Source: Planctomycetota bacterium
Lineage (GTDB): Bacteria > Planctomycetota > UBA1135 > UBA2386
Direction: 5' to 3'
Length of the DNA: 44,267 nucleotides
Assembly (NCBI GenBank): GCA_020848735.1
Contig: JADLHO010000036.1
Span: 1-44,267 of the forward strand
Shown here: positions 1 through 8,247 of the stretch, one piece after another
How the letters are laid out: every line of letters begins with the position of its first letter
Position numbering within the stretch: the first letter of the stretch is position 1
Made by a program: the position numbers and the translations under genes
Notes under the pieces: model-generated
What the model was told of the DNA's origin: nothing
The model's input: only the letters and a program-made list of their open reading frames with translations
Database searches by the model: none

Positions 1-30
1 GCCCGGCGGCAACTGGGTGGGCGCCAGTTT

Positions 31-719
31 GCTTCAATGGGGCCGCGCTCCGGAGAGCGCGGAAGGCGGCCGAGACCTCGTCGCAGTAGTCCGCCCAGTC
101 CCGGCTTCAATGGGGCCGCGCTCCGGAGAGCGCGGAAGGTCGCCGATGCCGCGCAGAGCGGCGTGGCCGCGTTCCTGCTTCAATGGGGCCGCGCTCCGGA
201 GAGCGCGGAAGGGAGCGCCGTGACGTTCGGCGCGATGTGGTCGGTGACGCTTCAATGGGGCCGCGCTCCGGAGAGCGCGGAAGGCCATGAGCATCGGAGC
301 ACTCCGCGGGCGCGGCAACCGCTTCAATGGGGCCGCGCGCCGGAGCGCGCGGAAGGCAGCTCGCGGGATCGGTCGAGGGCCTCGGCCGGCGCATGCTTCA
401 ATGGGGCCGCGCTCCGGAGAGCGCGGAAGGTCGGAGGTTGGCGATGTGCTCGCGGAGGTCGTCGGCGCTTCAATGGGGCCGCGCTCCGGAGAGCGCGGAA
501 GGCGACATCCTGAGCTGCGAGGCTGCCGGGCTCTCTCGGGCTTCAATGGGGCCGCGCTCCGGAGAGCGCGGAAGGCCCTGCGTTCGCGAGCACGAAGCCG
601 GGGAGTTCCGTGCTTCAATGGGGCCGCGCTCCGGAGAGCGCGGAAGGTTGCCCTTGGGCGCTGCCTTCGATGCCGCTGGCTTCGCTTCAATGGGGCCGCG
701 CTCCGGAGAGCGCGGAAGG
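31..719 (-). CRISPR. CRISPR array, ten 36-bp repeats and nine spacers
   Basis: Ten 36-bp repeats start at 31, 104, 177, 249, 321, 395, 467, 540, 612 and 684. Spacers are 36-38 bp. On the + strand each repeat begins GCTTCAATGGGG and ends GGAAGG, with an 8-bp stem (CCGCGCTC / GAGCGCGG) around a CGGA loop. Read on the - strand the repeat ends in ATTGAAGC, which matches the 8-nt 5' handle typical of type I crRNAs, so transcription is probably leftward, away from cas2. Nine repeats are identical; the one at 321-356 differs at two paired stem positions. Bases 1-30 look like the end of another spacer, so the array probably continues beyond the window. Spacers near 684 would be the newest. Confidence 0.97.
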
Positions 720-893
720 AGCCCCACCATCAAGGATCGATGGCAGGGCGCGGACGAGAGCGGCGTTCGAGCGGTGGGTTTGGCGCTGGCGGGCGAGCTG
801 TCGGATCAAGCTCATCGTGTATGCATAAACTCCTGCTTGTCAGAGAGTTCGAGCGGTCCCGGGGGTTTGGCGAGCACGGGGCTGCTCGAAGGC
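720..893 (-). promoter_or_regulatory. CRISPR leader
   Basis: This 174-bp gap lies between the cas2 stop and the leader-end repeat, on the side from which the array should be transcribed. It holds no gene of its own. Its most AT-rich part is about 813-833. A CTGACA (- strand, 838-843) could be a -35 element, but no good -10 sits at the right distance. The leader role is inferred from position and repeat orientation. Confidence 0.6.
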
Positions 894-1181
894 TCAGACC
901 ACCAGGCAGCGGCCTGGGGGCTTGTAGGGCTTGCCGAGGACTTCGAGGCACTCCGTGAGGGAGCGGGCGGCGGGACCGAGGTCGAGGATGAGGAGTTGAT
1001 CCTCGCCGTGATGGAGTTCGGCGTCCAGGGTCGAGCGGAGTTCGATGAGTTCGCGGGTGCTCAGCTCGCAGAAGAAGACGCTGAATTGGACGTGGTCGCC
1101 GTGGTCGCAGAGGGTCTTGAAGACCTTGTCGCGGCGCTTGTCGTCGCTGATGTCGTAGCTCCAGAGGTAGCGCTTGCGCAT
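894..1181 (-). CDS. cas2: CRISPR-associated endonuclease Cas2
   Basis: This 95-residue protein has the usual Cas2 size and opening: a beta-strand ending in YDISDD near residues 9-14, followed by KRRDKVFKTL. The first Asp is the expected metal ligand of the ferredoxin-like fold. Cas2 forms the central dimer of the Cas1-Cas2 spacer integrase. Its ATG lies 4 nt after the stop of the cas4-cas1 gene, so the two are certainly co-transcribed. The leader and array follow directly downstream. The start is fixed by this spacing and by the conserved N-terminus. Confidence 0.95.
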   Translation of the reverse strand: MRKRYLWSYDISDDKRRDKVFKTLCDHGDHVQFSVFFCELSTRELIELRSTLDAELHHGEDQLLILDLGPAARSLTECLEVLGKPYKPPGRCLVV

Positions 1182-1185
1182 GGGA

Positions 1186-2994
1186 TCACCGTGTCGTGAT
1201 GCCGGTGTAGGCGGGCACGTCGGCGCGGAGCCAACGGGCGAAGAGGCGGACCTGCACGCGGAGGATCGCTCGCCAGGAGACGCGGTATTCGAAGAGGGGG
1301 TGGGTGGCGAGCTGCTCGAGGCGGGCCTCGAAGGCGCGGACCATGGCCTTGCGGGCGTTCGGCTGCATGACGCAGCCGGATGCGCCGGTGAGGAAGTCGT
1401 TGGGGGCGACCATGCGGGTGTTGACCGCGGAGATGACCGCGCTGTCGGCGATGAGGGGGCGAAACTCCTCCATGAGATCGAGGGCGAGCGCGGGCCGGCC
1501 GTGGCGCGGGGCGTGATAGAGACCCCACCAGGGATCGAGGCCCTCCTCGACGATCGCGACGCTGAGCTCCTTGGCGAGCATCGCGTACGCGAAGGAGAGC
1601 ATGGCGTTCACCGGGTCACGCGGCGGGCGGCGGTTGCGCGTTGTGAAGTCGAAGCCCGGGTCCAGGTCGTGACTCCGCAGCATGGCCGCGAAGGAGCCGA
1701 AGTAGGCCGCCGCGCCATTGCCCTCGATGCCCAAGAGCTCCTCCTGCGATTGGGCGCGCCCGGCAGCATCGACCGAAGCTGCCATCGTGGCGAGGATCCG
1801 CGAATCGACACCCTCGGCGTTGCGGCGCAGCATCGTGCGCTGGTTGCGGACCTTGGCCTGCACGACCGCACGCGCGAACTCGAGCCGCCGTGCCGGGTCC
1901 TCGGCGCTCCGGAACTGGGCGGCGCGGTCGTAGGCATTGCGCAGCCCCATCCCGAACGTGATGCCATGGAACCAGTGGCCCCGGGACAGGTGGACGATCG
2001 GGATCCCCGAATCGGTGAGGAGCGCGATGGTCTGAGCGGTCACGCCGACGTTGCCGAGCAGGACCAGGTGGGACACGTCGTGCAGACGGGCGCTCCCGAT
2101 CTCCTCGCCCTTGGCACGCACGACCAGGGTCTCGCCGCGCTTGCCGACCTGGGCCCCCTGCTCCTGGACGTAGAAGGGACTGGTGTCGTCGCGCGGCGCA
2201 TAGAGACGGCGAGGCTCGTGTTCGTCCGTCTCGGCTTCGCGGGCCGTCGCGTCCTCGCCATCGGCGTCGGCCAGCGGATCGGCCGCGCTGCGCAGATTGC
2301 GGGTCTCGTCGGGGAGGCAGATGCCGCTGAGGGAGCAGCCGTTGCACTTGGGGCTGTCGTCGAGGGGCGGCGGCAGGACGACCGAGCCGGCTGCGGCCCG
2401 GGCCGCCGCGATGAGCTCGCGCGTGCGTTGCTCCAGCGCCGCGTCGAAGGCGATCTCGACCCGCGTGCGCGACGCGCGGAAGTAGAGGAAGCCGTGGTCG
2501 CAGCGGTAACCGTGCTCGCGGAGGAGCAGGCCCTGCGCCATGAGCTGAACCCGCTCGGGCTCCCAGCTCCTCTGCGGATTGTCGGGAACGCGACCGCGTT
2601 TGGTCTCGACCGGAACGGCCTCGTCGCCCGCCGTGGAGACGAGATCGAGCTTCGCGGTGAGCCCGAGCGACTCGCTGGCGAGCTGCACGGAGCGCGCGAT
2701 CGTCGGTGGCGCATCGCCGGCGGCGTTGCCGTCACCCTCGGCGTCCTGGTCGCGCCCTGATGCCGCGTCGTCGGAAGCCTCGGCGCCCGGGGCTGCCAGC
2801 ACGTGGTCGAGCTGGTCGACCCGCCGGTGCACCGCCTTCCCGTCGGCCGTGAAGTGGTTGTCGGCCCAGCGTCCCTCGACGTGCATCAGGTGGAACAGCC
2901 GCGGGCAGTACGTGAACTCATTGAGCATGCGGACCGGCAGCGCCTCGTCGAAGGCGTGTGGGCCGCCGTTGTCGGCGGACGATGGGCTCTCCAT
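1186..2994 (-). CDS. cas4-cas1: Cas4-Cas1 fusion, spacer-acquisition nuclease/integrase
   Basis: The 602-residue protein joins a Cas4 exonuclease to the Cas1 integrase. The Cas4 half has Cys30 (TYCPR), the RecB-type metal site around Asp117, Glu130 and Lys132 (ETKRG), and Cys217, Cys220 and Cys226 for the iron-sulfur cluster. Residues 66-98 and 233-268 are acidic, low-complexity insertions, the second linking the halves. The Cas1 half carries Glu424 (GIEGNG), His494 and the acidic ALDLMEEF motif, so the catalytic residues appear intact. The start at 2994 has GGAGGA just upstream; an in-frame start at 3141 would add a Cys/Pro/Arg-rich tail unlike Cas4. Such fusions are known mainly from type I-G (formerly I-U) and some V-B loci. 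The type I repeat handle favours I-G. No effector gene is present in the window. Confidence 0.95.
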   Translation of the reverse strand: MESPSSADNGGPHAFDEALPVRMLNEFTYCPRLFHLMHVEGRWADNHFTADGKAVHRRVDQLDHVLAAPGAEASDDAASGRDQDAEGDGNAAGDAPPTIARSVQLASESLGLTAKLDLVSTAGDEAVPVETKRGRVPDNPQRSWEPERVQLMAQGLLLREHGYRCDHGFLYFRASRTRVEIAFDAALEQRTRELIAAARAAAGSVVLPPPLDDSPKCNGCSLSGICLPDETRNLRSAADPLADADGEDATAREAETDEHEPRRLYAPRDDTSPFYVQEQGAQVGKRGETLVVRAKGEEIGSARLHDVSHLVLLGNVGVTAQTIALLTDSGIPIVHLSRGHWFHGITFGMGLRNAYDRAAQFRSAEDPARRLEFARAVVQAKVRNQRTMLRRNAEGVDSRILATMAASVDAAGRAQSQEELLGIEGNGAAAYFGSFAAMLRSHDLDPGFDFTTRNRRPPRDPVNAMLSFAYAMLAKELSVAIVEEGLDPWWGLYHAPRHGRPALALDLMEEFRPLIADSAVISAVNTRMVAPNDFLTGASGCVMQPNARKAMVRAFEARLEQLATHPLFEYRVSWRAILRVQVRLFARWLRADVPAYTGITTR

Positions 2995-3125
2995 GGCTCC
3001 TCCGTTTCCCGGACGAAGTGGCCGCGCACCGACCCCCGGTGCGCAGCCGGGTCGTGGGCCTCTTCGGCAATCTCCATCCGGATCCCAAGCGCGAGGCGCC
3101 CTGCAATCCGCGGGCCGGGGCCCGC

Positions 3126-5087
3126 TCAGCTCAACACGCACTCATGCAATCGCGCCAGCGCGCGCGGCAGGTCGCGCGCGTGGCGCAGCACGCGGTAGCC
3201 GTGTTCGCCGAACATGCGGGGCAGGTATTGCTTCGCGCGGGAGTCGATGGTGAGGGCGATGGTGCGGATGCCGTCGCGGTGGGATTCGCGGAGGGCCTGG
3301 CGGACGTCGGCGATGCCGTGGCGGCCCTCGTATTGGTCGTAATCGGTGGGTTTGCCGTCGCTCACGAGGAAGAGCAGCTTGCGGCGCGCGCGGGTGGCGC
3401 AGAGGAGGCTCGCGGCGTGGCGCAGGGCGGGGCCGATGCGGGTATAGCCGCTGGGGCGGATGCCATAGAGGCGTCGCCGCGCCGGCTGCCAGGCCTCGTG
3501 GAAGTCCTTGACGAGCTGGAAGCGGCAATCGCTGCGGGCATTGCTGAAGAAGGCGGCGACTCCCACCTGGTGGCGGATGTCCACGAGGACCTCGCCGAGG
3601 ACGATCACGGCCTCGCGTGCGACGTCGAGGACGCGGCGGTTCTCGACCCAGGAATCGGTGGAGAGGCTCGCGTCGAGGAGCACGAAGGTCGCGAGGTCCT
3701 GCGTGGCGGGCCGGCGGGCCACATAGAGGCGGCCGTCGTCGACCCGGCCGCCGTGCTGCCTTGCCGCGAGCAGGGCCGCATGGCGGTCGACGACGGCGTC
3801 GAGATCGAAGTCGTGACCGGCGAGCTGGCGGCGCCGCGGCGCACGCGCCCGCGCGATGCGGGCGAACTCGGCGCGCAGGGCGCGGATCTCGCGGGAATGG
3901 CGCGCGCGGACCTCGCGCACGGCGGCGGCGCTGGCGAGGGGGTCCGCGAGCGGCGGACGCTCCACGTGGACCGCGCACCAGGCGCGCCGATAGCGGCGCG
4001 CGGCGTCATCCCATTCGTCATAGGGGATCGCGGCCGTGTCGGGCGAGGGCTCGCCGTCGAGCGTTTGAGCCGCGGCATCGAGGCCGAGCTCGGCGCGGTA
4101 CACGGAGGCCGACGGCGCCTGCGAGCGCACGACGCGCCGCAGGTCGAGCTCCGACAGCGCGTCGAGGTGCGCCTGCAGCTCGTCGGAACCGTCGAGCTCG
4201 CGACGGCCCGCCTGGTGCTCCTCGGCCGTCTTCACCTTCTCGAAGACGTGACTCAGCGGATTGTCGTCGGTCTGCTCGTCGAGCTCGATGCGCTCGAGCT
4301 CGCGGCGCGGCGGGGCGTCGCGCTCGGTGCCGCGGGGCAAGGCCGCGTCGGCGGCCGCATGCGGCTCGCGGGGCGGCGGCAGGGCGGCCGCGCGTGCGGC
4401 CGCACCGAGGACCAGCTCGCCGCAGAACGCGAGGCGCGGCGGCGCCGCCCGGCGCGGACGCGGTAGCGCGAGCCAGGCCCGTGCCTGCGCCGGCCAGTCG
4501 TCGAGCGAGGCCTCACGGGCGCGCTCGAGCCAGGCGCGCGCGGGCGCGTCGAGCGCATCCGGCAGCGGACGCGCAGGGTCGAAGCGGCAGCGCTCGAGGG
4601 CGCGCAGTGCGGCCGCGGCGAGATCGCCCGGCGCGACGTCGTCGGTGACGTCGGCCGCGACGAGCGACGACAGGAGACCGGCGAGCCCGGGCCATGGCGC
4701 GCGCGCATGCGCGAGCACGGCGGGGAGCGCGAGCAGACTGGCGAGCGCGCGCAGCGCGGGATCCGCGGGCAGCGCGACGCGCGGCTGCAGTCTCAGGTCG
4801 AGCGCCGCGACGGCGAGCGCCGTGCGGACGAGATACGCCTCGAGGTTGCCGCGATGGGTCGCCGCCACGGCGAGCTCGGTCGGCAGGGTGAGGCCGTGTT
4901 CCGTGAGCCCGCCGTGGTCGTCGGCGGGGTGCAGGTCGAGCGCGCGCCCGGCGAGCAGGGAGGCGAAGACGGCGAGGCGCCTCTCGATCGATGCGAGCGT
5001 GACGCGACGCTCGAGCCGCGCGGGATCCTCGCGTCGGCGCGCGAGCCACGCGTGGAGTCGGCCGAAGAGCGATTCGTTCAGGCCCAT
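3126..5087 (-). CDS. norD: NorD, VWA-domain NO-reductase maturation protein
   Basis: The 653-residue protein ends in a von Willebrand A domain (about residues 460-650). It has a MIDAS-like DASLS near residue 468, then SDGKPTDYD and YEGRHGIAD, a signature typical of NorD/CbbO proteins. The long, Ala/Arg-rich N-terminal part is poorly conserved, as in the family. NorD works with the AAA+ protein NorQ to activate the NorCB enzyme, probably by metal insertion or assembly. Its ATG follows the norQ stop by 9 nt. It is the last gene of the nor operon, and its stop lies 131 bp before the cas4-cas1 start on the same strand. Confidence 0.92.
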   Translation of the reverse strand: MGLNESLFGRLHAWLARRREDPARLERRVTLASIERRLAVFASLLAGRALDLHPADDHGGLTEHGLTLPTELAVAATHRGNLEAYLVRTALAVAALDLRLQPRVALPADPALRALASLLALPAVLAHARAPWPGLAGLLSSLVAADVTDDVAPGDLAAAALRALERCRFDPARPLPDALDAPARAWLERAREASLDDWPAQARAWLALPRPRRAAPPRLAFCGELVLGAAARAAALPPPREPHAAADAALPRGTERDAPPRRELERIELDEQTDDNPLSHVFEKVKTAEEHQAGRRELDGSDELQAHLDALSELDLRRVVRSQAPSASVYRAELGLDAAAQTLDGEPSPDTAAIPYDEWDDAARRYRRAWCAVHVERPPLADPLASAAAVREVRARHSREIRALRAEFARIARARAPRRRQLAGHDFDLDAVVDRHAALLAARQHGGRVDDGRLYVARRPATQDLATFVLLDASLSTDSWVENRRVLDVAREAVIVLGEVLVDIRHQVGVAAFFSNARSDCRFQLVKDFHEAWQPARRRLYGIRPSGYTRIGPALRHAASLLCATRARRKLLFLVSDGKPTDYDQYEGRHGIADVRQALRESHRDGIRTIALTIDSRAKQYLPRMFGEHGYRVLRHARDLPRALARLHECVLS

Positions 5088-5096
5088 CGCGGCGCG

Positions 5097-5888
5097 TCAG
5101 AAGGCGAGGGCGACGGCGTCCTCGAGCGCGGCGAGCACCTCGGCGTCGTCGCTCAGGGGCTGCACGATCGCGGCATTGCAGGCGAGGCGCGGCGGCAGGC
5201 CGGCGCGGATCAGGGTGGCGGCGGCGACGAGCAGGCGCGTCGAGACCGTCTCCTGGAGGCCGAGCTCCGCGAGACCGCGCACCTTGCGCGCGAAGGCGAC
5301 GAGACGGCGCGCGAGCTCGGGCTCGACGCCGGTCTCGGTCGCGACGATCTCGGTCTCGATCGCGGCCTCCGGATATTGGAAGGCGAGGGTCACGAAGCGC
5401 TGGCGCGTCGAGGGCTTCAGCTCCTTGAGCCCGCGCTGGTAGCCGGGGTTGAAGGAGACGACGAGCATGAAGCCGTCGGCGGCGACGACCGTCTCGTCGC
5501 GGCGGTCGAGGTGGATCTCGCGACGGTGATCGCTCAGCGGATGGAGGACGACGAGCACGTCCTCCCGCGCCTCGGCGATCTCGTCGAGGTAGAGCACGGC
5601 CCCCTGGCGCGCGGCGCGCGTCGCCGGGCCGTCCTGCCACACGGTGTCGCCGCCGAAGACGACATAGCGCCCGAGCAGATCGATCGCCGAGGTCTCGTCG
5701 TTGCACGCGACGGTGACGAGCGGCCGCTCCAGTTCGGCGGCCATCGCCTCGACGAAGCGCGTCTTGCCGCAGCCGGTCGGCCCCTTGAGCAGCACGGGCA
5801 GGCGCTGCGCATGGGCGGCGCGGAACACGTCGAGCTCCCGCGCGACCGGGCGGTACCAGGGTGCCTTCTGGAGCGGCATGACGGTCAT
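5097..5888 (-). CDS. norQ: NorQ, MoxR-type AAA+ ATPase for NO-reductase activation
   Basis: The 263-residue protein has a Walker A motif GPTGCGKT (residues 36-43), a Walker B at VLYLDEIAE (98-106) and the sensor region SFNPGYQ. This is the MoxR-type layout of NorQ/CbbQ. It would couple ATP hydrolysis to maturation of the NO reductase together with NorD. The ATG at 5888 overlaps the norB stop by 4 nt (ATGA). A second ATG at 5879 is also possible. The reading frame is open far upstream of the start, but that part is a shadow of norB. Confidence 0.94.
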   Translation of the reverse strand: MTVMPLQKAPWYRPVARELDVFRAAHAQRLPVLLKGPTGCGKTRFVEAMAAELERPLVTVACNDETSAIDLLGRYVVFGGDTVWQDGPATRAARQGAVLYLDEIAEAREDVLVVLHPLSDHRREIHLDRRDETVVAADGFMLVVSFNPGYQRGLKELKPSTRQRFVTLAFQYPEAAIETEIVATETGVEPELARRLVAFARKVRGLAELGLQETVSTRLLVAAATLIRAGLPPRLACNAAIVQPLSDDAEVLAALEDAVALAF

Positions 5889-7273
5889 TTCGCGAGTCCC
5901 GGTGCCGCCGCATCGGCCACGCCGCGCGCGTCCCCCGTCTCCGTGTCCGGCACGAGCGCGCCGACGGGCTTCCCGTAGCGGATGAACTGCACGACATACG
6001 CGCCGATGCCGAGCGCGAGCACGCACGCGGCGAGCACCACGCCGAGGAAGTGGACCTGGATCTCCTCCTGGACAGCCAGGAAGTCGAGGCCGACCTTCCG
6101 CTCCAGGTAGACCTGGCTCACGCCCGCGACGCCGAACGCGATCGTCATCGCCACCATGCCGATGTTGCTGGTCCAGAATGCGAAGGCGCTCAGCGGCGTG
6201 TCGTGCAGGCGGCGTCCGGTGAGCTGCGGCATCGCGTAGGCGATGATCGCGAGCACGAGCATCGCATAGGCACCCCAGAAGGCCATGTGGCCGTGCATGG
6301 CGGTGACGAGCGTGCCGTGCGTGTAGAGGTTGACCTGCGGCAGCGTGTGCGCGAAGCCGAGGAAGCCGGCGCCGACGAAGGACATGATCGAGCAGCCGAT
6401 CGTCCAGGCGAGGGCGTTGCGATTGGGGTGGCTGCGGCCACCACGGCGCGCCATCGAGATCGCGTAGATCGCCATGCCGAGGAAGGCGAGGGGTTCGAGG
6501 GCGCTGAAGACGCCGCCGATCCAGAGCCAGTAGCGCGGCGTGCCGATGTAGTAGGAGTGGTGGCCGGTGCCGAGGATCCCCGAGAGGAAGGTCAGGCCGA
6601 CGATCACGTAGAGCCACTTCTCGATCAGCTCGCGATCGACACCGGTCAGCTTGATCAGCAGGTAGGCGAGGATGCCGCCCATGATCAGCTCCCAGACGCC
6701 CTCGACCCACAGGTGCACGACCCACCAGCGCCAGTACGAATCGAGCGTCTGGTGGTCGGTCGGGATCATCCCGGGGAGGTAGAGCAGGGCCGCCATGAGG
6801 AGGCCGAAGAAGAGCACGCAGCTCGTCGTGGTCATCCGCGGCGCGCGCCACATGGTGACGGCGAGGTTGCCGATGAACGCGAGCACGTTCACGACCACCA
6901 GCCAGTCGAGCGGGCGGGGGATCTCGAGGAACTTGCGACCTTCCCACCACTGGAAGTGGAAGCCGATGATCGCGCTCACGCCGACCACGACGAGCGACAG
7001 GAGCTGGACCCACGCGAGCTTCACGTTGGCCAGCTCGCGCCCGACCTCCTCGGGAACGATGTAGTAGGCGGCGCCCATGAAGCCGCAGAGCAGCCACACG
7101 ACGAGGAGGTTCGTGTGCGTGGCGCGCGCGACGTGGAAGGGGATGACGTCGTGCAGGCCGTCGTAGCCCAGGTGGGCGAAACCCATGATGAAGCCGTAGA
7201 CGATCTGCAGCGAGAGCAGCAGCATGCTCGTCGCGAAGAACCAGTACGCGATGCGTTGGGATTCGTACTTCAC
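5885..7273 (-). CDS. norB: NorB, catalytic subunit of cytochrome c nitric oxide reductase
   Basis: The 462-residue multi-spanning membrane protein is a haem-copper oxidase relative that reduces NO to N2O. Ligands seen are His53 (low-spin haem), His187 with Glu191 (iron site B), His238/His239, Glu260 and His327/His329 (high-spin and low-spin haems). From His187 on, these match the classical NorB pattern with constant spacing. The GTG start at 7273 overlaps the norC stop (GTGA) and has GGGGAG upstream. An in-frame extension to 8140 is a shadow of norC. It lacks the N-terminal quinol-oxidizing extension of qNor, in line with a separate NorC. Confidence 0.96.
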   Translation of the reverse strand: MKYESQRIAYWFFATSMLLLSLQIVYGFIMGFAHLGYDGLHDVIPFHVARATHTNLLVVWLLCGFMGAAYYIVPEEVGRELANVKLAWVQLLSLVVVGVSAIIGFHFQWWEGRKFLEIPRPLDWLVVVNVLAFIGNLAVTMWRAPRMTTTSCVLFFGLLMAALLYLPGMIPTDHQTLDSYWRWWVVHLWVEGVWELIMGGILAYLLIKLTGVDRELIEKWLYVIVGLTFLSGILGTGHHSYYIGTPRYWLWIGGVFSALEPLAFLGMAIYAISMARRGGRSHPNRNALAWTIGCSIMSFVGAGFLGFAHTLPQVNLYTHGTLVTAMHGHMAFWGAYAMLVLAIIAYAMPQLTGRRLHDTPLSAFAFWTSNIGMVAMTIAFGVAGVSQVYLERKVGLDFLAVQEEIQVHFLGVVLAACVLALGIGAYVVQFIRYGKPVGALVPDTETGDARGVADAAAPGLAK

Positions 7274-7974
7274 TTGGAGCTCCCCTTGGCCTGCAGCTTC
7301 GAGAGGAAGGCGACGAGTTCGGCGATGTCCGCGTCGCTGAGCGGCAGCTTGGGCATCAGCGCGTCGGGTTTGACGGACTTGGGATCGACGAGGCGCATGC
7401 GGATCGTCGCGGCGTCGAGGCGATCGCCCACGCCGTCGAGAGCGGGGCCGACGAGCCCGCCCTGGCCGCCGAGCGCGTGACACGCGATGCACATCTGGTT
7501 GAAGACCAGCGGGCGATCCGATGCCTCGGCGACCTGCCCGCTCGGCGTGGCCGTCTGCAGGAGGTCCGGCTTCGGCGGGAACCCGTTCAGGTCCATCCCT
7601 CCGATCCACTGCAGGAACGCGACGAGGTCGGCGATCTGCGCCTCGTCGAACCCGTACTTCTGCATCCGTCGTCGGCCCGGATACATCGACTCGGGGTCGC
7701 GGAGCATCGCCGCGATGAAGGCGGGTCCGCGGCGGGAATACACCTGCGTGAGCTCCGGTGCGTAGTAGGCGCCTTCGCCGAGGATCGTGTGGCAACCCAT
7801 GCAGTTGCTGCGATCCCAGAGGTGCTTCCCGCGGACGACGGACTCGCTCATCGCCGCCTGGTTGGTCTGGGCCGGGATGCGGGAGAGGGTGTCGAGCGTG
7901 AGGAGGGCGAAGGCACCGAACGACAGCGCGGTGCCGACGACGAAGAACCTGCGCGCGGCTGATTTCGAGAGCAT
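7270..7974 (-). CDS. norC: NorC, extended two-haem cytochrome c subunit of NO reductase
   Basis: NorC anchors a c-type haem in the membrane and feeds electrons to NorB. Residues 10-30 form a single membrane anchor. The first haem site is CMGCH at 58-62, in a typical NorC context (TILGEGAYYAPELT). Unlike the usual roughly 150-residue NorC, this protein has 234 residues and a second cytochrome c domain with CIACH at 162-166 and a likely Met207 ligand (ALMPKLP). It is the first gene of norCBQD. No clear Shine-Dalgarno precedes the ATG at 7974, but upstream starts would place an Arg/Pro-rich tail before the anchor. The 273-bp region upstream (7975-8247) separates it from the divergent cysQ; I saw no FNR/NNR-type box there. 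Confidence 0.93.
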   Translation of the reverse strand: MLSKSAARRFFVVGTALSFGAFALLTLDTLSRIPAQTNQAAMSESVVRGKHLWDRSNCMGCHTILGEGAYYAPELTQVYSRRGPAFIAAMLRDPESMYPGRRRMQKYGFDEAQIADLVAFLQWIGGMDLNGFPPKPDLLQTATPSGQVAEASDRPLVFNQMCIACHALGGQGGLVGPALDGVGDRLDAATIRMRLVDPKSVKPDALMPKLPLSDADIAELVAFLSKLQAKGSSK

Positions 7975-8233
7975 GGGGAGGTCCCTGGGCCCGGTCGGCC
8001 GGGCGGAAGTCAGAGGAGCAAGTGGGCCGGTGAGATGGCAAGTCGGATCTCGAGCCGGAGTTTCCTTCCTCGCGAAAAACGCGTCGACCAGCCAACGGAG
8101 TGCCATCCGGCCCACAAGTGCACGGATCTCCCGTCCTCAAAAGCTGTGGATGTCACGATCCGTAGACCGCTCGTCGGCGACGCGAAGGGCGGCGGGACCC
8201 GCAGTTGCGGCGTGACCTGTCGACGAGCGGCGC

Positions 8234-8239
8234 TAAGGT
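8234..8239 (+). promoter_or_regulatory. TAAGGT -10-like box before cysQ
   Basis: TAAGGT preceded by GC lies 8 nt before the ATG at 8248. At the normal -10 to start-site distance the transcript would begin at or next to the start codon. The same arrangement recurs elsewhere in the window. Confidence 0.4.
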
Positions 8240-8247
8240 CCGGCCGA

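Noticed and set aside
31..719. Self-targeting spacers
   Set aside because: I compared spacers by eye with the genes in this window and saw no match. A sequence search against the whole genome and phage collections would be needed to claim any target.
17..733. Several long open frames on both strands over the CRISPR array
   Set aside because: They are translations of the 36-bp repeat, which lacks stops in several frames because of its base composition. The products are simple repeats with no relation to proteins.
7975..8247. FNR/NNR-type box before the nor operon
   Set aside because: No TTGAT-N4-ATCAA-like palindrome could be found in the gap, so NO- or oxygen-dependent control is not supported by sequence.
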